Positions 47,257 through 56,179 of a stretch of DNA of 64,000 nt are shown here, piece by piece. The notes under the pieces are model-generated. The model was not told the DNA's origin, searched no databases, and saw only the letters and a list, made by a program, of their open reading frames with translations. The first letter of the stretch is position 1, and each line of letters begins with the position of its first letter. The position numbers and the translations under genes are program-made. Origin of the DNA: Candidatus Gastranaerophilales bacterium (GTDB taxonomy: Bacteria > Cyanobacteriota > Vampirovibrionia > Gastranaerophilales > Gastranaerophilaceae); assembly GCA_944326475.1 (NCBI GenBank), contig CALVEC010000006.1:62001-126000 (forward strand). Reading direction: 5' to 3'.

Positions 47257-48606
47257 ATGAAAATTTTACCAATCGCAAATATATCATACAACACAGCCGG
47301 AAACAGAAAGGTTAAAAACGTCGGAGTTTCAGAAAATGTCTCCTACGGAAACAGCAAATCTGCAGGTCTTAGCAATGCATATTATCCGCTAATCAACGGT
47401 ATTTCTTTTAAAAAAGCAAAACAAGCGGATTTTGTTGATAACATAAGAGACGTTCCGGGTATAACCTGTGCGTGCTGCGGGATTGAGGTCTATCCTTATG
47501 AAACAGTGTCCAGAATTGAAGACGAAAAGCTGTTCTTTTTTATGCCGGAAGCAGTAAAAATGCTTATAACAACAGGGCTTTTTGATCCGAAACAGTCTAG
47601 TCGGGCAGAGCAAGAGGCATTCCAATATTTAAAATCCCTGTCTGAAAAATATCCGGACAAGAGCTTTAAAAATGTTATGGATTTAGGTTCTGTGCAGGAA
47701 GAAATCCAGAAAGAGCTTTCTCCGGAAACTCGCGACAAAATCAAATATTACAGCCATTCGCTTAAAAAACTCTGCAGAAATTCCAAAGACATGATTGAAA
47801 TTATGCAGCCTTATGAAAAACATTTTTCCGGTGTGTATAAAGATGTTTTTGAATTATTAAAGAAAAATTCTGCAAAATATCCGTCAAAAGATTTTAATTA
47901 CATACTAAACACTCCGAATGTCTATTTCAGGCATCTTGCAAAACTGCAAAGGCAGCAGAAAAATGTTGTAAATGAGATAGAATATTACACAAAAATAAAC
48001 TACCCGAAGTATAAGAAATTTCTAAAAAGCAAAACAAAACGTGCAAAAGGTATAATTTTTGACGAAGATACAAAAATCCCGCAGAAAAGACAGCGTATTA
48101 TTGACAATTACGAAACCCTAAGCTCTGTGACGTCTCCTGAATATATGGAGGGAATGAGAAAAATCCTTTCAAAACTTCCAAAATCAAAAAATTCATTAAG
48201 TGCCTTTATTGCAAAATATTCATACAGAAGCAGTGAAGAAATTGCCCATCTTATACTTATTTCCGGAGCCTCCAGCGAAGAACACATAAAGCCCCAGAAT
48301 CGGGATAAAAAAGACAAAGGACCGAATATTAATGAAAATAAAATAGTTATGTGTGCGGCATGCAACAGCCAGAGAAGCAAAACAAGCTACAAAGACTGGC
48401 TGCTTATTCATCCTGAAATGGTCGATAACTGTCAAAAATATATTGACAAAATAATCGATGCTATAATTAGCGGCAAACTGGTAAATTACAATGACTACCC
48501 GCAGAAGGTTAAAAAATCACTCTACATTGAATCCGGCGGAAAAATCGACATAAATACAGACAGATATAATTATTATTATGAAAATCAATCTCTCAACGGG
48601 AATTAA
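47257..48606 (+). CDS. HNH-like zinc protein with long helical insertion, paralogue 1
   Basis: A 449-residue protein. Parts in order: shared lineage N-terminal peptide (MKILPIANISYN ... INGISFKKAK); CxxC at residues 71-74 (TCACCGIEV); a charged helical region of about 250 residues; then EEHIKP, a spacer with NENKIVMC and CAACNSQRS at about 343-373. EHxxP + N + CxxCNxxR is the core of HNH/McrA-type nucleases, where the upstream CxxC completes a structural zinc site. Here that CxxC is unusually far away, with the helical part inserted. The next gene is a clear paralogue overlapping by 29 bp. Nuclease activity is not proven: the HNH core is seen but substrate and role are unknown. Confidence 0.6.
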   Translation: MKILPIANISYNTAGNRKVKNVGVSENVSYGNSKSAGLSNAYYPLINGISFKKAKQADFVDNIRDVPGITCACCGIEVYPYETVSRIEDEKLFFFMPEAVKMLITTGLFDPKQSSRAEQEAFQYLKSLSEKYPDKSFKNVMDLGSVQEEIQKELSPETRDKIKYYSHSLKKLCRNSKDMIEIMQPYEKHFSGVYKDVFELLKKNSAKYPSKDFNYILNTPNVYFRHLAKLQRQQKNVVNEIEYYTKINYPKYKKFLKSKTKRAKGIIFDEDTKIPQKRQRIIDNYETLSSVTSPEYMEGMRKILSKLPKSKNSLSAFIAKYSYRSSEEIAHLILISGASSEEHIKPQNRDKKDKGPNINENKIVMCAACNSQRSKTSYKDWLLIHPEMVDNCQKYIDKIIDAIISGKLVNYNDYPQKVKKSLYIESGGKIDINTDRYNYYYENQSLNGN

Positions 48607-49657
48607 TTCCTATTTCCCGCAAATAAAACCGCATAAGCAACAATTGAAATTACAGCCGCTAAACGCTGATACGGTTACTTTTGGCGTGTCAAGAAAAGAA
48701 AAAAATTATGAAACAGCAATGACGAATATTCCTCAATTGCCTTGCGCCTGCTGCGGAAAAATCATGATACCCGAAAATGTTTTTGAACGTCCGATTGTAA
48801 AGAATTACGATATATCGGCTACAGAAATTTTAAAGGTGCTGAAAAAATACGAAACCCGTATGCACAAGGTTGAACGAAACGTGTTCAGACGTCTTGAAAA
48901 ACTCAGTAAAAAAAATCCGGAAATGAATTTGCATGACTTGTTTAACCGAAAAAGATACTATCATCTTGCAAATACAGAAATTAAGCAGCTTAAAATTGTT
49001 AGTGAAATCGAAAAAACCGATTTTAATATAAGCCCGGAATCTCAGGCAAAACTTAACAATGCACTAAAGAATACAAGACAAATAATGTTTGTTGAAGGTA
49101 AAGATGTATTAAAGAAAAGGCAGCGTATTATAAAAGAATTTTCCTCGCTGCTCGAGGATTGCCCGGAAAAGGAGGAGTTTCAAAGGGTTTTGTCAATGAT
49201 TCAAAAACTTCCGAGTTCAAAAAATGATGTGGATTCATTTTTTGTAAAATACTCACCGCTGGATTCAGAATCTTTGGCGTACAAACTTCTTGAAAGCTCA
49301 AAAGCGTCAATTGAACATGTTGTGCCGGCTTCTGAAAACGGCGCAGATAATTCTTCAAACTATATTGTTATGTGCCGTAAATGCAACAACTCCAGAAGTT
49401 CTATGCCTTATGAAGAATTTCTAGTAAAACACCCTGAAATGATTAAAAACAGTCAAAAATATATGGACAGAATTATTAATTATCTAAATAAACAGTATAT
49501 TTTCGGTATGGATAACTACCCTTTCATTATAAAAAAACTTTTGGAAGACGAAACAAACGGACTCATTCATCTTGATGTTTCAAAATACAGAATGCCGTAC
49601 AAATCACCTGATCTCTTTATCCGCAGTAACGGTTTATACAAAATTACAAAAGATTAA
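48578..49657 (+). CDS. HNH-like zinc protein with long helical insertion, paralogue 2
   Basis: A 359-residue paralogue of the preceding gene with the same order: N-terminal peptide (MKINLSTGINSY ... DTVTFGVS), CxxC at residues 56-59 (PCACCGKIM), shorter helical region, shared KxRQRII(D/K) box, then IEHVVP, SNYIVMCRKCNNSRSS and YEEFLVKHPEM. The start lies inside the 3' end of paralogue 1 with no good ribosome binding site, so it is probably coupled to it. A strong terminator follows. The pair looks like an old tandem duplication diverged mainly in the helical insert. Confidence 0.6.
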   Translation: MKINLSTGINSYFPQIKPHKQQLKLQPLNADTVTFGVSRKEKNYETAMTNIPQLPCACCGKIMIPENVFERPIVKNYDISATEILKVLKKYETRMHKVERNVFRRLEKLSKKNPEMNLHDLFNRKRYYHLANTEIKQLKIVSEIEKTDFNISPESQAKLNNALKNTRQIMFVEGKDVLKKRQRIIKEFSSLLEDCPEKEEFQRVLSMIQKLPSSKNDVDSFFVKYSPLDSESLAYKLLESSKASIEHVVPASENGADNSSNYIVMCRKCNNSRSSMPYEEFLVKHPEMIKNSQKYMDRIINYLNKQYIFGMDNYPFIIKKLLEDETNGLIHLDVSKYRMPYKSPDLFIRSNGLYKITKD

Positions 49658-49700
49658 CAATGAAAACAGACTATTTTATTTGAAAATTTTCAAAAGTACA

Positions 49701-49723
49701 AAAACGCCGGAAACCGGCGTTTT
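49701..49723. terminator. Rho-independent terminator after the HNH-like pair
   Basis: AAAACGCCGG-AAA-CCGGCGTTTT: perfect 10-bp stem, symmetrical A/T ends, so usable on both strands; a leftward LysM gene ends at 49809. Confidence 0.88.
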
Positions 49724-49808
49724 GTGTAAAATAAAATCTATATATACGGAAATATCTTAAGCAATACGTCTCCATATGCAGCAATCTTAGTTAAGTACGG
49801 ATACTTAA

Positions 49809-50366
49809 TTAGTCCATCGGAATAATCAGTTTTTGTCCTATAGACAACTGATTCGGATTTGACATATTGTTTACTTCCATAATTTTTGCAACTTTGGAGT
49901 TGTCATATTTTCCGTAGAATCTGATAATAACACCTTCGAGAGTATCGCCTGATTTAATGGTATAAGTTTCAGGTGCAGATGCAGCAGCCGGTTCAGGTTT
50001 ATCTGCCGGAATAATTGCAAGTTTTGCAGCATCCTGATTTTTAACTCTCTTAACCAGTTTGGGCTGGTCTACGGAAGAACTGTTGCTGAGTGAATTTGTG
50101 CTGAAGCTGAGCAATGCAGTCATCAAAAACATGCACAATGCTCCGGCAATAAATCCTGTAGCAAGATAAACTCCCGGTGATTTTTCCGCTTTTTGGTTAA
50201 TCTTAAAATTCTGCCAGAGAACATCAAGTTCTTTTTCCTTAGACGGTCTGACATAAGTTTTAGGTGCCGTATCCTCCGTGATTGTGTTAGATTTAGCTCT
50301 GAGTTCCTCTAACAGAACCATTCTCTCCTTTGATAAATTTGATCTGTGTAATGTTGAGCTTTTCAT
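49809..50366 (-). CDS. Membrane-anchored LysM protein
   Basis: A 185-residue bitopic protein. A cytoplasmic, charged N-terminal 65 residues is followed by one membrane helix (YLATGFIAGALCMFLMTALL), a linker rich in Ser, Ala and Pro, and one C-terminal LysM domain (YTIKSGDTLEGVIIRFYG ... NPNQLSIGQKLIIP). LysM binds the glycan chains of peptidoglycan, so this is likely a cell-wall-binding protein held in the inner membrane. GTGAGGTAGA precedes the ATG. No enzymatic domain. Confidence 0.85.
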   Translation of the reverse strand: MKSSTLHRSNLSKERMVLLEELRAKSNTITEDTAPKTYVRPSKEKELDVLWQNFKINQKAEKSPGVYLATGFIAGALCMFLMTALLSFSTNSLSNSSSVDQPKLVKRVKNQDAAKLAIIPADKPEPAAASAPETYTIKSGDTLEGVIIRFYGKYDNSKVAKIMEVNNMSNPNQLSIGQKLIIPMD

Positions 50367-50550
50367 TCTACCTCACTTTATTCTTCCCTGTTACATAATA
50401 GTCGGCTGATAATTTAAATGTCAAGGATTTGTGTATATATATTACATTACTAAATATAGTTGCATATTAATTATTTATTTACTAAAATTATATAGTTGTT
50501 TTCTGAAAGATACTTATACATCACAGGGCTAGAAAAGGGATCGTAAGAGG

Positions 50551-52689
50551 ATGAGAATTTCTGCAGTTAATACGTTTTCAAACGTAACATTTAAAAGAGC
50601 ACCAAAACCGGAAGAAGAAAAACAGTTTCACCGGGATATAGAGGAAGGAAAAAAATATCTCGGCATAAAAGACCTTGCGTTGATTATGCATGGTTCATCG
50701 TTTCCTGTTTCAGATATAGATTTGTTTATCGGCTCACCAATAAATAAAAAAGCAAAAGAGGTCAATGACTTTTTAAGACTCCACGGCTTTGATTCAATTC
50801 AACTCGGACCGCCGGGGCTTATACAGCGTGATGATTTTTCGCCTTATATTTCTTCAATACACTCGAGAAACTACCTATTTTCCGATATGGAAAAACTCAC
50901 CACCCCTAAATACGGAAAAATTTTGAAACTGTCTGATATTGAAGACTTCACGGATTCCGAGTACATACATAAAACAAAAGAAACGATTTTTGATGAAGCC
51001 TTTACCGTATACGACAGACTTTTTGAAAAAGCCTATGACAACCTGCACTCTCAAGCAGAAGCGGGAGACAATGCAAGTGTTGATTTGTTAATAGATTTTG
51101 CACAGTTTAAAAACGCCGAAAAAAGCTGGCTTGAGACAGATGCTCTTTTTGAAGTTTTAACAAAAGTAAACGGCTCGGATCATTTTGATGAATGGAACGA
51201 TATAGACGACAATTTGATTACATATCTGAAAGACGAAACATCACCGAAGCATGAAAAAGCCCTTGCACGCAAAGCGGAACTTGTTGAAAAATACCAAAGA
51301 GATATTGATTTATACGAATTTAAGCAGTTTATTGTAAAAAAACAAGAAAAAGAGTTTGCGAAAAGTTCCGAAAAATTGAAATACAAATCAGACGCAATAA
51401 TAGGCTTTTCTGCCAGAGATATCTGGGCAAACAAAGAAGCTTTTCTTGAAGACTACAGAATAGGATGTCCATACGGCGGCGAAGGCGAGGCAATACAATA
51501 CACCTCCTGGGGAAACAATCAGCTATGGGATATTGCTTTTGTTGCGCCGGAAAAGTTGTTTAATCCTGACGGTACAATAGGAATCGGAGGAAAACTCATT
51601 CAGGACAAATTCAGAGCACTTCTTGAAAACCATCAGGGTATCAGAATTGACCACGTATTAGGGCTTGTAGACCCCTGGATCTATAACAAAAACCGCGTTG
51701 AAATTATAAAAGACGGTGACAGAATTAAACACACAATTGCTCACGGCGCAAATGTCAGTATGTTCGGAAAGCCCGATGCCTACAAAGTAGAAGGTCACTG
51801 GAGCTGGGAACAGCAAGAAACACAGCGAAAAATAAATGCAGATATTGAAAGCATGCCTGTACTTGACCCGAACGGAAACTACAAACGCCTTATACATGAA
51901 ATACTTCTGCCGGTTATAAAAGAAAAAGGATTAAAAATCACAGATATTGCATGGGAAAATCTTGGCTGCCCGACTGATGTTTTTAATGAGGTCTGCTACG
52001 GACACAATAATACAAGACCTGCGGGAGATACAAGAGAAATAATTCCCGGTATGTCTTCTTTGAAGTCCTATAGAGGTCAAGATGAAGCAAAATCGGTGCC
52101 TGATAATACATTTCTCATCCAAAGCCACGACGATGAACACACCGGACAGCTTTTGAGCAATAATTTCTTTCAGGCTGCAAAAAAAGGAGTAATGGATCCT
52201 TTATACCTGATAGGTACGCTTTATCCTGATTTGCCGGAAAATTCCGACGAGGCAAAAGGCATAAGATGGGAGGATTCAAGAGACTTTCTTATAAATAAAA
52301 TGGCTCATAATACAGACCTGCGTACACGCGTAAAATGGGAAGAACTTTTTAGGTTCGGAAAAAATATCCAGGTTACATTTATGGATTTCTTCGGACTTCC
52401 TGACCGTTACAACTATTCAGGAACAAACGATGCAAGAAATTGGAAACTCAGACTGCCGTTGAACTACAAAGACGAATACTACAAAACTTTACAGCGTGCA
52501 AAACATGACGATAAAAAAGACCCGACATGGTGGCAGCATATTGCAATGAACGTGCCTGAGCTTCTGGAACGCGCAGTAATATCAAAAGCAATGAACGAAG
52601 GAAAGGGTAAAGAATCAGTACAAGACCTTGCGGACAGACTTCACCACTGGGCAGATGTTCTTTATGAACCTGACGATAAAACTGTATAA
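50551..52689 (+). CDS. malQ: 4-alpha-glucanotransferase (GH77, MalQ-like)
   Basis: A 712-residue amylomaltase that transfers alpha-1,4-glucan chains in glycogen and maltodextrin use. Family landmarks: DDFSPYISSIHSRNYL near residue 110, IGCPYGGEGEAIQYTSWGNN, the nucleophile Asp in GIRIDHVLGLVDPW (about residue 368), the acid/base Glu in ITDIAWENLG, and a third Asp in IQSHDDEHTGQ. At 712 residues it is longer than the usual ~500, with extra helical sequence between the N-terminal strands and the barrel. The N-terminus carries the shared lineage peptide (MRISAVNTFSNVTFKRA). AAGAGG sits directly before the ATG. Confidence 0.9.
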   Translation: MRISAVNTFSNVTFKRAPKPEEEKQFHRDIEEGKKYLGIKDLALIMHGSSFPVSDIDLFIGSPINKKAKEVNDFLRLHGFDSIQLGPPGLIQRDDFSPYISSIHSRNYLFSDMEKLTTPKYGKILKLSDIEDFTDSEYIHKTKETIFDEAFTVYDRLFEKAYDNLHSQAEAGDNASVDLLIDFAQFKNAEKSWLETDALFEVLTKVNGSDHFDEWNDIDDNLITYLKDETSPKHEKALARKAELVEKYQRDIDLYEFKQFIVKKQEKEFAKSSEKLKYKSDAIIGFSARDIWANKEAFLEDYRIGCPYGGEGEAIQYTSWGNNQLWDIAFVAPEKLFNPDGTIGIGGKLIQDKFRALLENHQGIRIDHVLGLVDPWIYNKNRVEIIKDGDRIKHTIAHGANVSMFGKPDAYKVEGHWSWEQQETQRKINADIESMPVLDPNGNYKRLIHEILLPVIKEKGLKITDIAWENLGCPTDVFNEVCYGHNNTRPAGDTREIIPGMSSLKSYRGQDEAKSVPDNTFLIQSHDDEHTGQLLSNNFFQAAKKGVMDPLYLIGTLYPDLPENSDEAKGIRWEDSRDFLINKMAHNTDLRTRVKWEELFRFGKNIQVTFMDFFGLPDRYNYSGTNDARNWKLRLPLNYKDEYYKTLQRAKHDDKKDPTWWQHIAMNVPELLERAVISKAMNEGKGKESVQDLADRLHHWADVLYEPDDKTV

Positions 52690-52730
52690 ATACCTGAACT
52701 TTGCTGCAAATATACGAAAAGAGCGAAAGA

Positions 52731-53033
52731 ATGAAGAATATTTTTTATATAATTCTATGCACAGTTGTTTTTTGTAATGTGTCAAATGCTTCGACAATGT
52801 TTGATGCTTCAGGGCGTTATAACAGTACTGTTGAATACGAACGGAACCGATACATGAGAGACTCCGCTGCGTCTGCAGCCGCAAGATACTATAACTTAAG
52901 AAGAACAGATATGAGCGTAACGCCGTACCGATACGATTCTTTGAATTACACAAGAATCAGAAAATTAGAATCCCAGCCTGAATACTACAGTTCTAAATGT
53001 ACGGATATAGGCGATGCAAGTTTTTGTCAATAG
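52731..53033 (+). CDS. Small secreted protein of unknown function
   Basis: A 100-residue protein with a signal peptide (MKNIFYIILCTVVFCNVSNA, cleavage probably before STMF). The mature part is rich in Tyr, Arg and Ser and ends with two cysteines (SSKCTDIGDASFCQ) that could form a disulfide. Start at 52731 preferred: GAGCGAAAGA lies ahead and it begins at the signal peptide; an ATG ten codons earlier is a poor fit. It lies 41 bp after malQ, possibly co-transcribed, and its stop is only 6 bp from the convergent M16 gene stop. Confidence 0.6.
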   Translation: MKNIFYIILCTVVFCNVSNASTMFDASGRYNSTVEYERNRYMRDSAASAAARYYNLRRTDMSVTPYRYDSLNYTRIRKLESQPEYYSSKCTDIGDASFCQ

Positions 53034-53038
53034 CTTTA

Positions 53039-55867
53039 CTATACGACTGCGGCATTAATCCCCGTATGCATATTTTTAAGCGTATTTTCACTCGCAATAA
53101 TTGAAGTCAGCGCATTTCCGCTAAAAACATAATTTGCCGTGTTATATATATCTTGTGGTGTTATTTCATCTATCAGTTTTATCAATTCATTAGTATTGTT
53201 TATTGAATAAATTGAACTCATATCAGAAAGGAGACTTGCCGTTTGACCTGAAGAACTTTCTAAATCATTCAAAAGGCTCGTTTTCAGTCTTAATTTTGCC
53301 GCATTCAGCTCATCTTCCGGAACAGTCTCTGTTTTTAGCAGATTTACATGTTTTTTAAATCCATCAAGTGATTTTTGCACATTGTCGTATCTAACATAAT
53401 TATTTTCCGGATCATCAGTTGTTGTGTTGATGTATAGAGAAATAATCCCCATATCACCATAAGTGTCAAACGTAGAATTAACCTTGTAAGCAAGGAGCTG
53501 CTTTTCTCTGAGATCTGAAAACAGTCTTGATGAAGAACTGCCGCCCAGTATATAGTTTAAAAGCAAAAATGACAGTCTGTCTTTCGGATTTTTGTTCTGT
53601 TTAAATGTAAACATCTGTTCAATTTCAGCCTGTATACGCTTGTCTGACTTTGTTAAAAGCTTGTTTTCTTTGATAGGTGTATAAACCCGAAAAAGTTCAG
53701 TATCACTTTGCTGTTTAAAAACCGGCAAATCTTTTGACAATTCAGTAAGCGTGTTATTTATAAGCAACGGATTTTTTTCAACCGGAGCAGTCATTACAAA
53801 ATCAGCCTTTGCATTTTGAATAATATACTGATAAAGCCCCATAACATCTGAAAGAGTAATACCGTCTATCGCTTCTTCAATTTTTTCGCGACTTGCAAAA
53901 TCACTGATATTCGGGAATAATTCGCTGCTTAACAGATCTCCTGTCGAGGGTGAAATGTTTTTGAGCTTTTCTTTCAGGTTTGCTTTTACATAGTCCAGTC
54001 TTTCTTGCGTAAAACGGGGGTATAAAAGTGTCTCTTTTAAATATTTTAAAGATTTTTCCACACTGTCTGCAGTGGAAATACAATCAACACTAATTTCTCT
54101 TGAATCGGCTTTAAAAGTCAGATATATTCCTTCTTTTTGAGAGTTTTTATAGAACGAATTTGCATTTCTGAAAGCGGAGCCTTCTTTTAACAGAGCAGAA
54201 AGCAGCAATTGCGTTCCGGGTTTAATAACAGGCGGTGCCGAAGTATATAAGGAAAGCGTATAATCTGCGAGTTCTGAGTGGTTTGGATTAAATACTGCAT
54301 TTATATTGTTGCCTAACCTGTATTGTTTAATTTTGCTGACATCCACAGCTTCCTGATTTATCTGACCTTTAAAAGATACAGCAGAAGCATTTTTATGATA
54401 TTTACTAAGTTCTTCCTGGGTTGTATTTTCAGGATGAACAAGACTCAACGATACTTTATTCAGATCTAAATACTTTTTCATGTAATTATTTAAATCGTCT
54501 GTTGTTATTGAATCAAGGATTTGCAGTATATTTTGGGGATAATCGAAATCTCCGTCCATAATACCGCCCCCGATGAAAGAGTTAAGTGAGTACGAACTTT
54601 CTGACATTAAAGAAAGAGACATTTTGTATGCTTTTTTTTCACTGTCCAGCTCGCTTTGAGTAATCGGTTTGGATTTTACTTCCTGAATCGCATTGTAGTA
54701 TGTTTTCAGAACTTCTTCAACTTTGTCAGGAGTTGTTTGTGTCGTAAAAGCCAAAAATGTCGGATCTTCCGGTCTGTTTCCGATTCTTTCCGCAGTCACA
54801 GAAGCAGAGGCGTGAATTTTATCCAATGCATCAGTTATTCTGGAACTATTTACGTCAAAAAGTATATCCAAAAGCAGTGTTTGAACTACTTTATCTTTTG
54901 CCTCATTATTTTTGGGACCGGCAAACCCAAGCATAATAATGGAGTTTTGAGCCTTGGGCATTGTTATATCATGCCTTACCGGAGCGGTAATAGGCGTTAA
55001 TTCCGTGTAAAGTCTGTTCTGCTGAACATTTTTGTCATTAGACTTGTTAAAGTATTTTGCAACAAGTTCTATTGTTTTTTGCGGGTCTACATTGCCTGTT
55101 ATTACTGTAATGCAGTTGTCCGGGGTATACCAGGTCTCGTCATACGCCTTCACTTTTTCGCTTGAAAGATTGCCGACTGTGTTTGCCGAACCTGCAACAA
55201 GATCTTTGACTCCGGTTTTTATACCGAAAAGATTCTTTATACAATTGTTCATTGCAAGATTTTCCGGATGATCCATACACATACTTATTTCAGACAATAC
55301 AGGACCTTTTTCTTTTTCTACCATTTCAGGAGTGTGAGAAGGTGCCTGGAGCATATCAGCGTGGATACGTATTGTAGTTTCAAGATCATTATCTCCAAGC
55401 ATCTGACCGGCAACAAAATAGTCTGTCATGGACAAACCTGTTCCGGCATTCGTAGAAGCACCAATTTTGTTTACGGTATTAAAAAACTCACCGGAATTAA
55501 GGTTTTCAGAACCGTTGAACTTCATGTGTTCAATAAAATGAGAAATCCCCTTTTCTCCTTCCGGCTCATTTAATGCACCTACGTTATAGTATGATTTTAC
55601 AACAGCAGGTCCTTTTTTATGGAGTATTGCAACCTTTTGTCCGTTTGCAAGTTTGTAAAGCTTTGCCGGCTCGGTATAAGGCATCTCAATGTCCCGTATA
55701 AACGTATATGATATAGGTGTTTTTACACTAAGTTGCGATTTTATTGCAGCAGAAGGATCTGCATATACCTCCCGTTTTTCTTCTTCAACCGGCAGAGCTT
55801 CTTTAAAACTCTGTTTTTTAAGCTTATTTGTGTAGATATTGCTTATACCGTTTATTGGACTAATCAT
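53039..55867 (-). CDS. M16-family (pitrilysin/insulinase-like) zinc metallopeptidase
   Basis: A 942-residue two-lobed M16 peptidase. The first lobe has the inverted zinc site HFIEHMKF (HxxEH) near residue 113 and the third ligand Glu in PVLSEISM about 75 residues on. The second lobe (GGSSSSRLFSDLREKQLLAY ... LLSDMSSIY) is the usual catalytically silent half that closes over short unfolded substrates. Instead of a signal peptide it begins with the shared lineage peptide (MISPINGISNIYTN ... QSFKEA). I chose the ATG at 55867 (GGGGTACGGA ahead) over one four codons earlier with no binding site. Location in the cell is uncertain. Confidence 0.88.
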   Translation of the reverse strand: MISPINGISNIYTNKLKKQSFKEALPVEEEKREVYADPSAAIKSQLSVKTPISYTFIRDIEMPYTEPAKLYKLANGQKVAILHKKGPAVVKSYYNVGALNEPEGEKGISHFIEHMKFNGSENLNSGEFFNTVNKIGASTNAGTGLSMTDYFVAGQMLGDNDLETTIRIHADMLQAPSHTPEMVEKEKGPVLSEISMCMDHPENLAMNNCIKNLFGIKTGVKDLVAGSANTVGNLSSEKVKAYDETWYTPDNCITVITGNVDPQKTIELVAKYFNKSNDKNVQQNRLYTELTPITAPVRHDITMPKAQNSIIMLGFAGPKNNEAKDKVVQTLLLDILFDVNSSRITDALDKIHASASVTAERIGNRPEDPTFLAFTTQTTPDKVEEVLKTYYNAIQEVKSKPITQSELDSEKKAYKMSLSLMSESSYSLNSFIGGGIMDGDFDYPQNILQILDSITTDDLNNYMKKYLDLNKVSLSLVHPENTTQEELSKYHKNASAVSFKGQINQEAVDVSKIKQYRLGNNINAVFNPNHSELADYTLSLYTSAPPVIKPGTQLLLSALLKEGSAFRNANSFYKNSQKEGIYLTFKADSREISVDCISTADSVEKSLKYLKETLLYPRFTQERLDYVKANLKEKLKNISPSTGDLLSSELFPNISDFASREKIEEAIDGITLSDVMGLYQYIIQNAKADFVMTAPVEKNPLLINNTLTELSKDLPVFKQQSDTELFRVYTPIKENKLLTKSDKRIQAEIEQMFTFKQNKNPKDRLSFLLLNYILGGSSSSRLFSDLREKQLLAYKVNSTFDTYGDMGIISLYINTTTDDPENNYVRYDNVQKSLDGFKKHVNLLKTETVPEDELNAAKLRLKTSLLNDLESSSGQTASLLSDMSSIYSINNTNELIKLIDEITPQDIYNTANYVFSGNALTSIIASENTLKNMHTGINAAVV

Positions 55868-56017
55868 TCCGTACCCCATTCTTTTTTTGTATAAAGTTGC
55901 TGAATCTTAAAATTTTCCTGTTTTCTATATATATTTTATAAAAATTTACAATATAATCCAATAAAACTTTGTAATACATTGTTACCTGCAATTTAGTGCG
56001 GATTTACAAAAAACCGC

Positions 56018-56057
56018 CTAAAGTATGAGAAAGTCCAAACTTTAGTACAATTTAAAT
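56018..56057 (+). promoter_or_regulatory. Inverted repeat in the flagellin 2 promoter region
   Basis: CTAAAGT-N14-ACTTTAG (56018-56045), followed by TACAATTTAAAT. TCCAAACTTTAGTACAATTT closely resembles the element upstream of flagellin 1 (42692-42723). A TATAAT at 56080-56085 could be the -10. The 312 bp between the M16 gene and flagellin 2 hold this, the leader, and nothing else I can name. Confidence 0.45.
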
Positions 56058-56125
56058 AATTTGTGTAATGTGTATACTGTATAATGTTACGGGCTGGAAT
56101 ACCAGGTCGGTAATAACTACTCACC

Positions 56126-56179
56126 ACGCCGGTATCCGGCAAAGAACAGGAAAAAAATAAAAGTTAAAAGGGAAAACAA
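56126..56179 (+). promoter_or_regulatory. Conserved flagellin leader, copy at flagellin 2
   Basis: ACGCCGG-TAT-CCGGC hairpin, then AAAGAACAGGAAAAAAATAA and AAGTTAAAAGGGAAAACAAATG, identical to the leader at flagellin 1 from CCGGC onward. It contains an ACAGGA core and an AAGGGAA ribosome binding site. Confidence 0.65.
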
